Assembly: GCF_001307155.1 (NCBI RefSeq)
Contig: NZ_CP012830.1
Span: 2,432,501 to 2,496,500 of the forward strand
DNA: 64,000 nt
Direction: 5' to 3'
Source: Pseudomonas fluorescens
GTDB lineage: Bacteria; Pseudomonadota; Gammaproteobacteria; Pseudomonadales; Pseudomonadaceae
Within the stretch, counting starts at the first letter, position 1, and every line of letters starts with the position of its first letter. Both the position numbers and the translations under genes were made by a program. Shown here piece by piece: positions 29,601 to 35,690 of this stretch. Below the pieces are notes generated by a model, which was given only the letters and a program-made list of their open reading frames with translations, was not told where the DNA came from and made no database searches.

Positions 29601-30284
29601 CAGCGGAACATTGACGCTGCCACTGACCTGGCCGGCCGGGATGACGATGACCGAGCCATTGGACAGGGTGATGCTCAGGTCAGTCAGCGGTGCCCGGGTG
29701 ACGTTTGCGGTGTAAACCAGCACACCACCGGCTTCGGTGATGGTCGATGTAGCACTGAGGCTCAGGGTCGAGCCAACCAGCACGTTGGTGCCGTTATTGG
29801 TGTTCTGGCCACCCGTAGTGACGTCGACGGCGGAAGTGGTTGCGCCAATGCCTGCGGTCGGAAAACCAATGGTCGGGGCTACGCGGGCAGCTGTTTCGTC
29901 CAGTGCCACGAAGCTGTGGCCTCCGCCGGCAGCACCCGTGCCTGTTGCAGTCGGGCCTGCGGCGGCGGCTTCTATATCAGTGGTCGGGTCGACGCCCGCG
30001 AGGATGGCTTGTTGCAGTTCTGCTACCGAAGGCGCGGCTTGCGCGGTGGCTTGTGCCAAGTCAGTGCTGGAGTCCGGAGCGCTGCCGCTCCACTGGGTAT
30101 CACGGCCCAGGTCCAACGTACGACCGTCGGCCAGTTCAAGCGTCACCGCGCCCGTCGGACCGGTATCGAGCTGGTCGCCCGTGAACAGTCGGTCACCCTC
30201 AATCAGCACACGTCTGATGCCTTCCGGGGACACCGCGAAAACTTGACCAACAATGCTTTTGACGATGGCAACAACACTGCTCAT
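14655..30284 (-). CDS. lapA: LapA, giant repetitive type I secreted adhesin
   Basis: A 5209-residue surface adhesin. The N-terminal retention module (about 1-105) plugs the outer-membrane pore. The LapG site is the run AAAAG at 106-110, with Ala108/Ala109 in the same position as the cut reported for P. fluorescens LapA. After a diverged unit come about 32 copies of a 100-residue repeat (about 276-3480; each with EGGQITYTATL and VDTPANDVYKNGSTVSTTI) and several more diverged copies (about 3480-3975). The C-terminal part has a Calx-beta-like domain, cadherin-like domains, a PA14-like segment (about 4375-4515), a VWA domain (MIDAS DSSGS near 4705), RTX nonapeptides (GGxGNDxLx, about 4980-5110) and a type I secretion end. 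ATG 30284 follows GGAG. It is exported by the divergent lapEBC genes. Confidence 0.97.
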   Translation of the reverse strand: MSSVVAIVKSIVGQVFAVSPEGIRRVLIEGDRLFTGDQLDTGPTGAVTLELADGRTLDLGRDTQWSGSAPDSSTDLAQATAQAAPSVAELQQAILAGVDPTTDIEAAAAGPTATGTGAAGGGHSFVALDETAARVAPTIGFPTAGIGATTSAVDVTTGGQNTNNGTNVLVGSTLSLSATSTITEAGGVLVYTANVTRAPLTDLSITLSNGSVIVIPAGQVSGSVNVPLAPNDSVYNDPHQITVNVTGTTGGGGLVLTVDPTPAVTQVTDTIDTTTVTLTAGSTITEGGQITYTATLTNPAQTPVTVTLSNGSTITIEAGKTTGTVNVDTPANDVYKNGSTVSTTIESTSGGNFEQLTPSTTPAVTTITDSIDNTGLSLTATGSVTEGGQITYTATLSNPAGTAMSVTLSNGAVINIEAGKTTGSVVVDTPANDVYKNGSTVSTTIESTTGGNFEQLTPSTTPAVTTITDSIDNTGLSLTANGSVVEGGQITYTAMLTNPAGTPMTVTLSNGAIINIEAGKTSGSVVVDTPANDVYKNGSTVSTTIESTSGGNFEQLTPSTTPAVTTITDSIDNTRLTLTANNTITEGGQITYTATLTNPAGTAMSVTLSNGAVINIEAGKTSGSVVVDTPANDVYKNGSTVSTTIESTTGGNFEQLTPSTTPAVTTITDSIDNTGLSLTATGSVTEGGQITYTATLSNPAGTAMSVTLSNGAVINIEAGKTTGSVVVDTPANDVYKNGSTVSTTIESTTGGNFEQLTPSTTPAVTTITDSIDNTGLSLTATGSVTEGGQITYTATLSNPAGTAMSVTLSNGAVINIEAGKTSGSVVVDTPANDVYKNGSTVSTTIESTTGGNFEQLTPSTTPAVTTITDSIDNTGLTLTADSTITEGGQITYTATLSNPAGTAMSVTLSNGAVINIEAGKTSGSVVVDTPANDVYKNGSTVSTTIESTTGGNFEQLTPSTTPAVTTITDSIDNTGLTLTADSTITEGGQITYTATLSNPAGTAMTVTLSNGAVINIEAGKTTGSVVVDTPANDVYKNGSTVSTTIESTTGGNFEQLTPSTTPAVTTITDSIDNTGLSLTATGSVTEGGQITYTATLSNPAGTPMTVTLSNGAIINIEAGKTSGSVVVDTPANDVYKNGSTVSTTIESTTGGNFEQLTPSTTPAVTTITDSIDNTGLSLTANGSVVEGGQITYTATLSNPAGTAMSVTLSNGAVINIEAGKTSGSVVVDTPVNDVYKNGSTVSTTIESTTGGNFEQLTPSTTPAVTTITDSIDNTGLSLAATGSVTEGGQITYTATLTNPAGTAMSVTLSNGAVINIEAGKTTGSVVVDTPANDVYKNGSTVSTTIESTTGGNFEQLTPSTTPAVTTITDSIDNTGLSLAATGSVTEGGQITYTATLSNPAGTPMTVTLSNGAVINIEAGKTTGSVVVDTPANDVYKNGSTVSTTIESTSGGNFEQLTPSTTPAVTTITDSIDNTGLTLTANNTITEGGQITYTATLTNPAGTAMSVTLSNGAVINIEAGKTSGSVVVDTPANDVYKNGSTVSTTIESTTGGNFEQLTPSTTPAVTTITDSIDNTGLSLTANGSVVEGGQITYTATLSNPAGTPMTVTLSNGAVINIEAGKTTGSVVVDTPANDVYKNGSTVSTTITGATGGNFENLVPSTTPAVTTITDSIDNTGLSLTATGSVVEGGQITYTATLTNPAGTAMSVTLSNGAVINIEAGKTTGSVVVDTPANDVYKNGSTVSTIIESTTGGNFEQLTPSTTPAVTTITDSIDNTGLTLTANNSITEGGQITYTATLTNPAGTAMSVTLSNGAVINIEAGKTTGSVVVDTPANDVYKNGSTVSTTIESTTGGNFEQLTPSTTPAVTTITDSIDNTGLTLTANNTITEGGQITYTATLTNPAGTAMSVTLSNGAVINIEAGKTTGSVVVDTPANDVYKNGSTVSTTIESTTGGNFEQLTPSTTPAVTTITDSIDNTGLSLTANGSVVEGGQITYTATLTNPAGTAMSVTLSNGAVINIEAGKTTGSVVVDTPANDVYKNGSTVSTTIESTTGGNFEQLTPSTTPAVTTITDSIDNTGLTLTADNTITEGGQITYTATLSNPAGTPMTVTLSNGAVINIEAGKTSGSVVVDTPANDVYKNGSTVSTTIESTTGGNFEQLTPSTTPAVTTITDSIDNTGLSLAATGSVTEGGQITYTATLSNPAGTPMTVTLSNGAVINIEAGKTTGSVVVDTPANDVYKNGSTVSTTIESTTGGNFEQLTPSTTPAVTTITDSIDNTGLTLTADNTITEGGQITYTATLTNPAGTAMSVTLSNGAVINIEAGKTTGSVVVDTPANDVYKNGSTVSTTIESTSGGNFEQLTPSTTPAVTTITDSIDNTGLTLTADNTITEGGQITYTATLTNPAGTAMSVTLSNGAVINIEAGKTTGSVVVDTPANDVYKNGSTVSTTIESTTGGNFEQLTPSTTPAVTTITDSIDNTGLTLTADNTITEGGQITYTATLTNPAGTAMSVTLSNGAVINIEAGKTTGSVVVDTPANDVYKNGSTVSTTIESTTGGNFEQLTPSTTPAVTTITDSIDNTGLTLTADNTITEGGQITYTATLTNPAGTAMSVTLSNGAVINIEAGKTTGSVVVDTPANDVYKNGSTVSTTIESTTGGNFEQLTPSTTPAVTTITDSIDNTGLTLTADNTITEGGQITYTATLTNPAGTAMSVTLSNGAVINIEAGKTTGSVVVDTPANDVYKNGSTVSTTIESTTGGNFEQLTPSTTPAVTTITDSIDNTGLSLAATGSVTEGGQITYTATLTNPAGTAMSVTLSNGAVINIEAGKTTGSVVVDTPANDVYKNGSTVSTTIESTSGGNFEQLTPSTTPAVTTITDSIDNTGLSLAATGSVTEGGQITYTATLSNPAGTAMSVTLSNGAVINIEAGKTTGSVVVDTPANDVYKNGSTVSTTIESTSGGNFEQLTPSTTPAVTTITDSIDNTGLSLAATGSVTEGGQITYTATLTNPAGTAMSVTLSNGAVINIEAGKTSGSVVVDTPANDVYKNGSTVSTTIESTSGGNFEQLTPSTTPAVTTITDSIDNTGLSLTANGSVVEGGQITYTATLSNPAGTPMTVTLSNGAVINIEAGKTTGSVVVDTPANDVYKNGSTVSTTIESTSGGNFEQLTPSTTPAVTTITDSIDNTGLTLTANNTITEGGQITYTATLTNPAGTAMSVTLSNGAVINIEAGKTSGSVVVDTPANDVYKNGSTVSTTIESTTGGNFEQLTPSTTPAVTTITDSIDNTGLTLTANNTITEGGQITYTATLSNPAGTAMTVTLSNGAVINIEAGKTSGSVVVDTPANDVYKNGSTVSTTIESTTGGNFEQLTPSTTPAVTTITDSIDNTGLSLTATGSVVEGGQITYTATLTNPAGTPMTVTLSNGAVINIEAGKTTGSVVVDTPANDVYKNGSTVSTTIESTSGGNFEQLTPSTTPAVTTITDSIDNTGLSLTATGSVAEGGHITYTATLTNAAGTPVTVTLSNGAVINIDAGKTTGTVVVDAPKDDVYLDAGKVQATISTATGGNFENLVTSSTPAVTNVTDTIDTSTVKLTATDSAAEGGTVTYTATVSAPVTGSAVIVTLANGQTITIPVGQSSGTATTTAPNDALVGHTPLTNAITNVSGGNYENLVADKTPVSTTVTDTVDTTNLTLSATGSVAEGGQITYTATLTNAAGTPVTVTLSNGAVINIDAGKTTGTVVVDAPKDDVYLDAGKVQATISTATGGNFENLVTSSTPAVTNVTDTIDTSTVKLTATDSAAEGGTVTYTATVSAPVTGSAVIVTLANGQTITIPVGQSSGTATTTAPNDALVGHTPLTNAITNVSGGNYENLVADKTPVSTSVTDTVDTTNLTLSATGSVAEGGQITYTATLTNPAGTAMTVTLSNGAVINIDAGKTSGSVNFAAPKDDVYLDAGSVNAKITASTGGNFEKLVTSDTPAVTSVTDTIDKTEVSISGSSQVTEGQTASYTVTLTHPAQTDVTLKIVYSGTATDGSDFTGVYTVKIPAGASSASFNIATIDDKITEPTENIVVKIDSASGGNFENLVVSSTNGSVNTSIIDNDAPPVIDLDANNSSGATGANYNVTFTEGTTGPGVSIGDTDLTITDPDSTMLTGATIVLTNRQPGDSLNLGNSVNGISINANSKDGSITLTLSGNATLADYMQQIKNITFTNNSEDPSTTPRTITVTVTDGSNYSNVATTTVNVVAINDAPVATGGAVTGTEDTPLILGWSNFGVSDVDSPAASLGVKITQLPGDGKLQYLDGSTWKDVANNQTFSKADIDAGKLRFMPDANESGTNGYGGTGVGNQQADYAQIQFQPTDGQLLGSTGTLKVDITPVADAPTLSIADNSVNSTGLIKEVWTGLAGLGTSGSGAPAETLKSVIDAAGTPNSSGTVNNVQSDSNVAAGTASKTSGLIYLEAGKTYSFSGIADDSLLVTIGGNNVAGATWGAGGQISGSFTPTTSGYYTLDIYHHNQSGPGSYDVNLSVNGAPAIDLSSAGVPIYTGVTDLINAGVTVSDLHGTNGEGYYDGYKLNTGAEGGSVHLSKITTALTDTDGSESLSVKIGGMPAGSVLSDGAGHTFTVATTGEANVTGWNLGSLTLTPPPYFNGSINLTVTSTSTESLGGSAPSIAQIPVTVYPAVYNASVGTSGDDNIAGSNGNDIMIADIGGLTVVPGTNYNIAFMVDSSGSMSATSISAAKDSLTSVFNTLKNSLGASTSGTVNVFLADFDTQVNKQIAVNLNDPNALTLLKSVLDSMASGGGTNYEDVFKTTANFFQSSMATSNSNATNLTYFITDGKPTYYQSGEQTNPALYSGGAQLDDIVTTSNYTLGNTFSKYLDNTHYLSIGTDGSTTLQTYTGNRWVSKDLGMLHAQGDGTYELSKLAGTGYSSDSSTTSNSNDSFALLGKLSQVEAIGLNSDVSLSDLKPFDTDGKPQSNIDPANLANSIIGHTEATMPGADTVNGGDGNDILFGDLVSFNGIAGEGYQAMQAFVAQQTGVDLSKVTTSNVHQYITEHYTAFDVSGSHDGNDTLLGGAGNDILFGQGGNDILDGGKGNDILLGGTGNDTLIGGQGNDILIGGSGADTFVWKAGDTGNDVIKDFKASEGDRIDLRDLLQGESGSTIDNFLKISTVEGVSTLQVSSEGKLNAAGGVANADVTIKLEGNNWSGQSINSLIAGSDPTIKIDHNNT
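18360..29460 (-). repeat. Tandem 300-bp repeat array inside lapA
   Basis: The unit is exactly 300 bp without a single indel. The marker TAGACGTCRTT (plus strand) recurs at 19981, 20281, and every 300 bases to 29281, which is 32 times. Units 18360-19840 are more diverged and alternate between two types. Copies 22201-22500, 22501-22800 and 22801-23100 are identical. Variation between units is confined to a few cassettes (for example the segments encoding TGSVTEGG, NNTITEGG or NGSVVEGG) in mosaic combinations. Confidence 0.97.
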
Positions 30285-30638
30285 TGAGGACTCTCCAAGT
30301 GTTCCGTTCAGTAGGCTTCCATAGACCTGAAGAGGCCGTCTGCCAATTCAGTCTGGACGTACTTTCAAAGTGGGGCGCATTAATTTGACGCCACCGCGTC
30401 AATAATTTGGCTGGTTTTTTTCGCGATTAACTTTGTGCCAAACTATTGACCTTCTGGGTGCCATCCTAAACAATCGCCCCGGTAATGTCACATTGATATT
30501 TGTGTGACGACCTGCCGGCAGCGTGTGACCCAGTTCTGATTTTTAACTTTCCGACATACGGTCATTTCGGTTGCCATTTTCCGTCGCAGCACTGCGATCT
30601 GCTGTGATTTGAGACAAGAAGTCCAGGGAAATTCTTAT
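30285..30638. promoter_or_regulatory. Divergent control region between lapA and lapEBC
   Basis: About 350 bases between two divergent transcription units of one system, AT-rich at 30370-30440. It holds two FleQ-box-like sequences and several candidate promoter hexamers (for example TTGACC near 30447). No gene is evident. Confidence 0.7.
30376..30411. promoter_or_regulatory. Pair of FleQ-box-like sequences upstream of lapA
   Basis: CGCATTAATTTGAC (30376-30389) and GTCAATAATTTGGC (30398-30411) match the published FleQ consensus GTCaNTAAAtTGAC at about 11 and 12 of 14 positions. Start-to-start spacing is 22 bp, about two helical turns. They lie 92-127 bases upstream of the lapA start. FleQ controls lapA in P. 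putida, so the site type is plausible; assignment is by eye. Confidence 0.4.
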
Positions 30639-31991
30639 ATGCGCTCACACCTGTTCAAGGCTCTACCATTTGTTCTTGCTGCCAGTTTTGTACAAGCTCA
30701 AACCCTGCCTCAAGCCATGCAACAAGCACTGGATGTCCACCCGGAAATCCAGGCTGGGGTGAACAGTCGCCTTTCCGCGGACTATCAGCTCAGAGCCGCT
30801 CAGGGTGGCTACTTGCCAAAGGTCGATCTGCTAGGGGGGTATGGTCGTGAAGGCACTGACAACCCGAGCACTCGTGCTGGCGCCGGCAACAATCATTGGG
30901 AAACCTTGAACCGCGGCGAGTCGAGCGTGCGTTTGCAGCAGATGGTTTTTGACGGTTTTGCGACATCCAGCGAAGTCGGGCGTCAACAAGCCACCGTCAA
31001 CTCCCGCGCCTATTCATTGCTGGGGACTTCCGAGCGCACGGCACTGACTGTGGCCCAAGTTTACCTCGACGTGCTGACCCGTCGCGAGTTCGTGCGCTTG
31101 GCCGAAGAGAACCTGAAGAGCCACGAACGGATTTTTGACCAGATCAAACTGCGCACCTCGCGTGGCGTGGGCAGCGGTGCCGACCTCGATCAGGCCGAAG
31201 CGCGTATGGCCCAGGCCCGCAACAACCTGATCACTGAGCAGACCAATCTTGCGGACGCCGAGACCAACTTCCTCAGCGCCGTGGGTCAGATGCCCGATCA
31301 ACTGGAGCGTCCGGCACCCTTCCTTGCGCTGCTGCCGGCGAACCTGAATGAAGCCCGCCAGCAAATGCTCGAAAACAGCCCGGTACTGCGTTCCGCCGAG
31401 TCCGATATTGCCGCGGCCGAGAAGCAGTACGATGCTGCCAAGTCGACGTTCTACCCACGTTTCGATGCCGAACTGGGCCGCACCGCCGACAATAATCTGG
31501 ATGGTGCGGTCGGTCATAACAATGAATGGCAGGCCATGCTGCGCATGCGCTTCAACCTGTATTCCGGCGGCAGCAACAAAGCTGATCTGGAATCCAAGTC
31601 CTATCTGTCGAACCAGGCGCTGGATATCCGCAACAACGCCTTGCGCGTGTTGAACGAAGAGTTGGGCCTGGCATGGAATGCCCTGAACAACGCCAACGCC
31701 CAAGTGCCGATCGCTCAGCAATATGTCGATCGCAGCAGTGCCGTGCGCACCGCGTATCAGCAACAGTTCAGTTTGGGTCAACGTACTTTGCTCGACTTGC
31801 TCGACAGCGAGAACGAACTGTTTACCGCTTCCCGTCGTCTGGCGGATATCAAAAACATTCAGTTATTTACTCAATATCGAATCAAGGCGACCATGGGCGA
31901 ATTGCTCAAAAGTCAGGGTGTAGTTGCACCCATGGCCTCCGTCGTGTCGAACGATGTGAAGACCAAGGTCCAACTGCCTGGCATGAATTGA
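30639..31991 (+). CDS. lapE: LapE, TolC-family outer-membrane channel of the LapA exporter
   Basis: A 450-residue outer-membrane efflux protein. A Sec signal (MRSHLFKALPFVLAASFVQA) is followed by TolC-type repeats: TLPQAMQQALDVHPEIQAG, KVDLLGGYG, long helices with GVGSGADLDQAEARMAQARNNL, and the second repeat ending SLGQRTLLDLLDSENELFTASRRLADIK. It forms the trimeric channel in which the LapA retention module is held. ATG 30639 has AGGGA upstream; an in-frame TTG at 30609 would add ten residues before the signal and is rejected. It is the first gene of lapEBC, with 37 bases to lapB. Confidence 0.95.
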   Translation: MRSHLFKALPFVLAASFVQAQTLPQAMQQALDVHPEIQAGVNSRLSADYQLRAAQGGYLPKVDLLGGYGREGTDNPSTRAGAGNNHWETLNRGESSVRLQQMVFDGFATSSEVGRQQATVNSRAYSLLGTSERTALTVAQVYLDVLTRREFVRLAEENLKSHERIFDQIKLRTSRGVGSGADLDQAEARMAQARNNLITEQTNLADAETNFLSAVGQMPDQLERPAPFLALLPANLNEARQQMLENSPVLRSAESDIAAAEKQYDAAKSTFYPRFDAELGRTADNNLDGAVGHNNEWQAMLRMRFNLYSGGSNKADLESKSYLSNQALDIRNNALRVLNEELGLAWNALNNANAQVPIAQQYVDRSSAVRTAYQQQFSLGQRTLLDLLDSENELFTASRRLADIKNIQLFTQYRIKATMGELLKSQGVVAPMASVVSNDVKTKVQLPGMN

Positions 31992-32028
31992 GCAGATCCT
32001 TCTAGTTAGTTAGCCAAGAGTGCCAAGC

Positions 32029-34185
32029 GTGGAATCAGAAGCCAGTCGAGTTCATCTCCGTCATGATCCACGCGCGTTGCACGACGATCCGTTACTGGAC
32101 GGCCTGCTAGCCCTCTGCACGCTGCACCAGAAACCGGCGAGCGCGGCGATGCTGACCACCGGTCTGCCATTGCCCAAGCAGCGCCTGAGCGTCGAGTTGC
32201 TCCCGCGTGCGGCGGCCCGCGCCGGCCTGCAAGGGCGGGTGCTGCAACGCAAGCTGGCGCAAATTCCGGCGATTGCCATGCCGGCACTGTTGCTGCTCAA
32301 GGATGGTCGCAGTGCCGTGCTGCTGGGCTGGCTCGGCGATGACCAGGCGCGTCTGCTGCTCAGTGAAAGCGATGGCGGTGAAGTTCACGTCAGCCGCGAA
32401 CTGCTGGCTGACGATTACACCGGGCAAGCATTTTTCGCCCAGCCTCAACATAAATTCGATGTGAACCACGGCACGCTGATCCCGCGTGCGCGCTCCTGGT
32501 TCCGCGATACCCTCAAGCGCTCGCGCTGGCTGTATGCCGACGCCATCGCCGCGAGTTTCCTGATCAACATCATCGCCATGGCCGCGCCGCTGTTCGTGAT
32601 GAACGTCTACGACCGCGTGGTGCCGAACCAGGCCGAGGCGACCCTGTGGGTGCTGGCCCTCGGCATCACCGGGGCGTATCTGTTCGACCTGATCCTTAAA
32701 AGCCTGCGCAGTCTGTGCCTGGACCTGGCCGGCAAAAAAACCGACCTGATTATCTCAGCGACGCTGTTCGAGCGGATCGTCGGCATGGCCATGAAGTACC
32801 GCCCGGCACGGGTCGGCAGCTTTGCCCAGAACATCCACGAGTTTCAGAGCCTGCGCGACTTCCTCGCCTCGCTGACCCTGACCAGCCTGATCGACCTGCC
32901 GTTCACCTTGCTGATTTTCCTGGTGATCGCCCTGCTGGGCGGGCACCTGGTGTGGATTCCGGTGTTGGCGTTCCCGATTGCCCTGCTGATCGGCTACGCG
33001 TTGCAGAAGCCGCTGGTGGCGACCATGGAGCGAACCATGGCGCTGGGGGCCGAACGTCAGTCGAGCCTGATTGAAACCCTCGCCGGGCTTGATGCAGTCA
33101 AGGTCAACAACGCTGAAAGCGAGCGTCAGTATCAGTGGGAGCAGACCATCGGAACCCTTAGCCGCCTTGAGCTGCGGGTGAAAATGCTTTCCGGCCTGGC
33201 GATGAACATCACCCTGCTGATCCAGCAACTGGCCGGGGTGATCATGATCGTCTTCGGCGTTTACCAGATCATTGCCGGCAACCTCAGCATGGGCGGCCTG
33301 ATCGCCTGCTACATGCTCAGTGGTCGGGCCCTCAGCCCGCTGGCGTCGTTGTCCGGTCTGCTGACCCGTTATCAGCAGGCGCGGGTCACCATGACCTCGG
33401 TCGACCAGATGATGGAGTTGCCGCAAGAGCGCAACTTCGAAGAGCGCCCGCTGAGCCGCAAAGTCCTGCAGGGTGCCATCGAGTGTCGTCAGTTGAGCTT
33501 CACCTACCCGGGTCAGCAGAATCCGGCGCTGAAGAACATCAACCTGATCATCAAACCGGGTGAAAAGATCGGCATCATCGGCCGCAGCGGCTCGGGCAAG
33601 AGCTCGCTGGCCAAACTGCTGGTCGGCCTGTATCAGCCGGACGATGGCGCGTTGCTGGTGGATGGCGTGGATATCCGGCAGATCGATGTCAGCGAATTGC
33701 GCCACAACATCGGCTATGTACCGCAGGACATCCAGTTGCTCGCCGGTACGTTGCGCGACAACCTGGTGTCCGGCGCCCGCTACATGGAAGACGAACTTGT
33801 TCTGCAGGCTGCTGAACTGGCCGGCGTGCATGAGTTCGCCCGTTTGCACCCGCAAGGTTACGAGTTGCAAGTCGGTGAACGCGGGCAAAACCTCTCCGGC
33901 GGTCAGCGTCAGAACGTGGCCCTGGCCCGTGCCCTGCTGCTCAATCCGCCGATCCTGCTGCTCGACGAACCGACCAGCGCCATGGATAACACCGGCGAAG
34001 AACGCTTGAAACAACGCCTGCAAGCCGTTGTAGAGAACAAGACCGTGGTGCTGGTGACGCACCGGGCGTCGTTGTTGTCGCTGGTCGATCGGTTGCTGGT
34101 GATCGATCGTGGGCAAATACTGGCTGATGGTCCAAAAGCCTCGGTGATGGAAGCGTTGAAGAAGGGGCAGATCAGTGTTGCTTAA
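32029..34185 (+). CDS. lapB: LapB, type I secretion ABC transporter (permease-ATPase)
   Basis: A 718-residue fused exporter. It has an N-terminal C39-like domain (about 10-130) that lacks a recognisable catalytic Cys-His pair, so it is the non-cleaving CLD type. Six membrane helices (about 160-430) and an ATPase domain follow, with Walker A GRSGSGKSS, signature LSGGQRQN, Walker B ILLLDEP and H-loop VTHR. It powers LapA export with LapC and LapE. GTG 32029 (VESEASRV) is preferred: AAGAG lies eight bases upstream and LapB proteins of this type start MESE. GTG 32020 is the alternative. Its 3' end overlaps lapC by 11 bases. Confidence 0.95.
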   Translation: MESEASRVHLRHDPRALHDDPLLDGLLALCTLHQKPASAAMLTTGLPLPKQRLSVELLPRAAARAGLQGRVLQRKLAQIPAIAMPALLLLKDGRSAVLLGWLGDDQARLLLSESDGGEVHVSRELLADDYTGQAFFAQPQHKFDVNHGTLIPRARSWFRDTLKRSRWLYADAIAASFLINIIAMAAPLFVMNVYDRVVPNQAEATLWVLALGITGAYLFDLILKSLRSLCLDLAGKKTDLIISATLFERIVGMAMKYRPARVGSFAQNIHEFQSLRDFLASLTLTSLIDLPFTLLIFLVIALLGGHLVWIPVLAFPIALLIGYALQKPLVATMERTMALGAERQSSLIETLAGLDAVKVNNAESERQYQWEQTIGTLSRLELRVKMLSGLAMNITLLIQQLAGVIMIVFGVYQIIAGNLSMGGLIACYMLSGRALSPLASLSGLLTRYQQARVTMTSVDQMMELPQERNFEERPLSRKVLQGAIECRQLSFTYPGQQNPALKNINLIIKPGEKIGIIGRSGSGKSSLAKLLVGLYQPDDGALLVDGVDIRQIDVSELRHNIGYVPQDIQLLAGTLRDNLVSGARYMEDELVLQAAELAGVHEFARLHPQGYELQVGERGQNLSGGQRQNVALARALLLNPPILLLDEPTSAMDNTGEERLKQRLQAVVENKTVVLVTHRASLLSLVDRLLVIDRGQILADGPKASVMEALKKGQISVA

Positions 34186-35542
34186 GTCCGGAATGCGCGA
34201 CTCGATCCGCCGTTACTTCAAAGGCTCCGAATCACTGCAAGGCCAACCCTTGCCCGAGGTGAACAAGGCGCTGATCGAAGATGCCCCGCGAGTGGTCCGC
34301 TTGACCATCTGGGCCATCATCGGCTTCTTTCTGTTCCTGCTGTTGTGGGCCAACTTTGCGGTGATCGATGAGGTCACCAAAGGCGATGGCAAGGCGATTC
34401 CATCCTCCAAACTTCAGAAAATCCAGAACCTGGAGGGCGGTATCGTCGCTGAACTCTTCGTTCGCGAAGGGCAAATCGTCGAAGCCGGTGCGCCGTTGAT
34501 TCGTCTGGATGACACGCGCTTTAAGTCAAACGTCGGCGAAACCGAAGCCGACCGTTTGTCGATGTTGCTGCGTGTAGAACGCTTGAGCGCGGAAGTCGAC
34601 GACCGCCCGCTGAGCTTTCCTGACGACGCAATGAAAGCTGTGCCCGGTCAGGCCGCCAGCGAAAAATCACTCTATGAGAGCCGTCGCCAGCAACTGCACG
34701 ATGAAGTCGGCGGCCTGCAGGAGCAACTAATCCAGAAACAACAGGAGCTGCGCGAATTCACCTCCAAGCAGGCGCAGTACCGCAGCGGTCTGGCGTTGCA
34801 ACGTCAGGAAATCAACATGTCGGAGCCGCTGGTGGCTCAGGGCGCGGTGTCGCCGGTGGAAGTGCTGCGACTCAAGCGTGCCGAAGTCGAAACCCGTGGC
34901 CAACTGGACGCTACCACCCTGGCGATCCCGCGTGCCGAGTCGGCAATCAAGGAAGTGCAGCGCAAGATCGACGAGACCCGTGGCAAGTTCCGCAGTGAGG
35001 CGCTGACCCAGCTCAACGAGGCCCGTACCGACCTGAACAAGGCGAAGGCGACCGGCAAGGCGCTGGAAGACCGCGTCAGCCGGACGCTGGTGACCTCGCC
35101 GGTGCGCGGTATCGTCAAGCAGCTGCTGGTCAACACCATCGGTGGCGTGATCCAGCCCGGCAGTGACATGGTCGAAATCGTGCCGCTGGACGACACCCTG
35201 CTGGTGGAAGCGAAGATCCGTCCGCAAGACATCGCGTTTTTGCACCCGGGCCAGGAAGCCATCGTCAAGTTCACGGCCTATGACTACACCATCTATGGCG
35301 GGCTGAAAGCCAAGCTGGAGCAGATCGGCGCCGACACCATCACCGATGAAGACAAGAAAACCACCTACTACATGATTAAGCTGCGCACCGAGCGCAGCCA
35401 CCTGGGCACCGACGAAAAACCCTTGCTGATCATTCCGGGCATGGTCGCCTCGGTGGACATCATCACCGGCAAGAAGACCATTCTCAGCTACCTGCTCAAG
35501 CCGATCATCAAGGCGCGGGCAGAGGCGCTACACGAGCGCTAG
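34175..35542 (+). CDS. lapC: LapC, HlyD-family membrane fusion protein of the LapA exporter
   Basis: A 455-residue adaptor. A short cytoplasmic N-terminus and one membrane helix (about 44-65, LTIWAIIGFFLFLLLWANFAVI) precede a lipoyl-like half (GDGKAIPSSKLQKIQNLEGGIV...REGQIVEAGAPLIRLDD), a long coiled coil (about 130-300) and the C-terminal beta-barrel (VSRTLVTSPVRGIVKQLLVNTIGGVIQPG). It links LapB to LapE. GTG 34175 has AAGGGG suitably spaced and overlaps the end of lapB, indicating coupling; ATG 34193 is an alternative. It ends the lapEBC operon; a REP pair follows. Confidence 0.95.
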   Translation: MLLKSGMRDSIRRYFKGSESLQGQPLPEVNKALIEDAPRVVRLTIWAIIGFFLFLLLWANFAVIDEVTKGDGKAIPSSKLQKIQNLEGGIVAELFVREGQIVEAGAPLIRLDDTRFKSNVGETEADRLSMLLRVERLSAEVDDRPLSFPDDAMKAVPGQAASEKSLYESRRQQLHDEVGGLQEQLIQKQQELREFTSKQAQYRSGLALQRQEINMSEPLVAQGAVSPVEVLRLKRAEVETRGQLDATTLAIPRAESAIKEVQRKIDETRGKFRSEALTQLNEARTDLNKAKATGKALEDRVSRTLVTSPVRGIVKQLLVNTIGGVIQPGSDMVEIVPLDDTLLVEAKIRPQDIAFLHPGQEAIVKFTAYDYTIYGGLKAKLEQIGADTITDEDKKTTYYMIKLRTERSHLGTDEKPLLIIPGMVASVDIITGKKTILSYLLKPIIKARAEALHER

Positions 35543-35563
35543 TCTCTGGTGGGCCGATGGCCC

Positions 35564-35660
35564 CATCGCGGGCAAGCCTTGCTCCTACAGAGGATCTGCA
35601 CCGAACCACAATTACGTGGTCGATACAGAGTATTTGTAGGAGCAAGGCTTGCCCGCGATG
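35564..35660. repeat. Inverted pair of REP elements after lapC
   Basis: Two perfectly complementary 26-base arms (35564-35589 and 35635-35660; core CGCGGGCAAGCCTTGCTCC) around a 45-base centre. This is a typical Pseudomonas BIME-like pair, placed where it could limit readthrough or 3' decay of the lapEBC transcript. The same arm recurs at 56464. Confidence 0.93.
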
Positions 35661-35690
35661 ACGGCCTGAGCAGCGGCGCATTTCAAAAGC

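Noticed and set aside
18282..30287. A 4001-codon open frame on the plus strand, opposite lapA
   Set aside because: It is an antisense shadow: the 300-bp repeat has no stop in this frame, so it stays open through every copy. LapA has clear domains on the minus strand, and the shadow protein has no recognisable domain.
32029..32460. Active C39 peptidase domain in LapB
   Set aside because: The domain lacks the catalytic Cys-His arrangement; LapA has no double-glycine leader, in line with a C39-like non-peptidase domain.
32755..34116. A 453-codon minus-strand frame within lapB
   Set aside because: Shadow of the ABC transporter coding sequence; Gln/His/Arg-rich translation without any domain.
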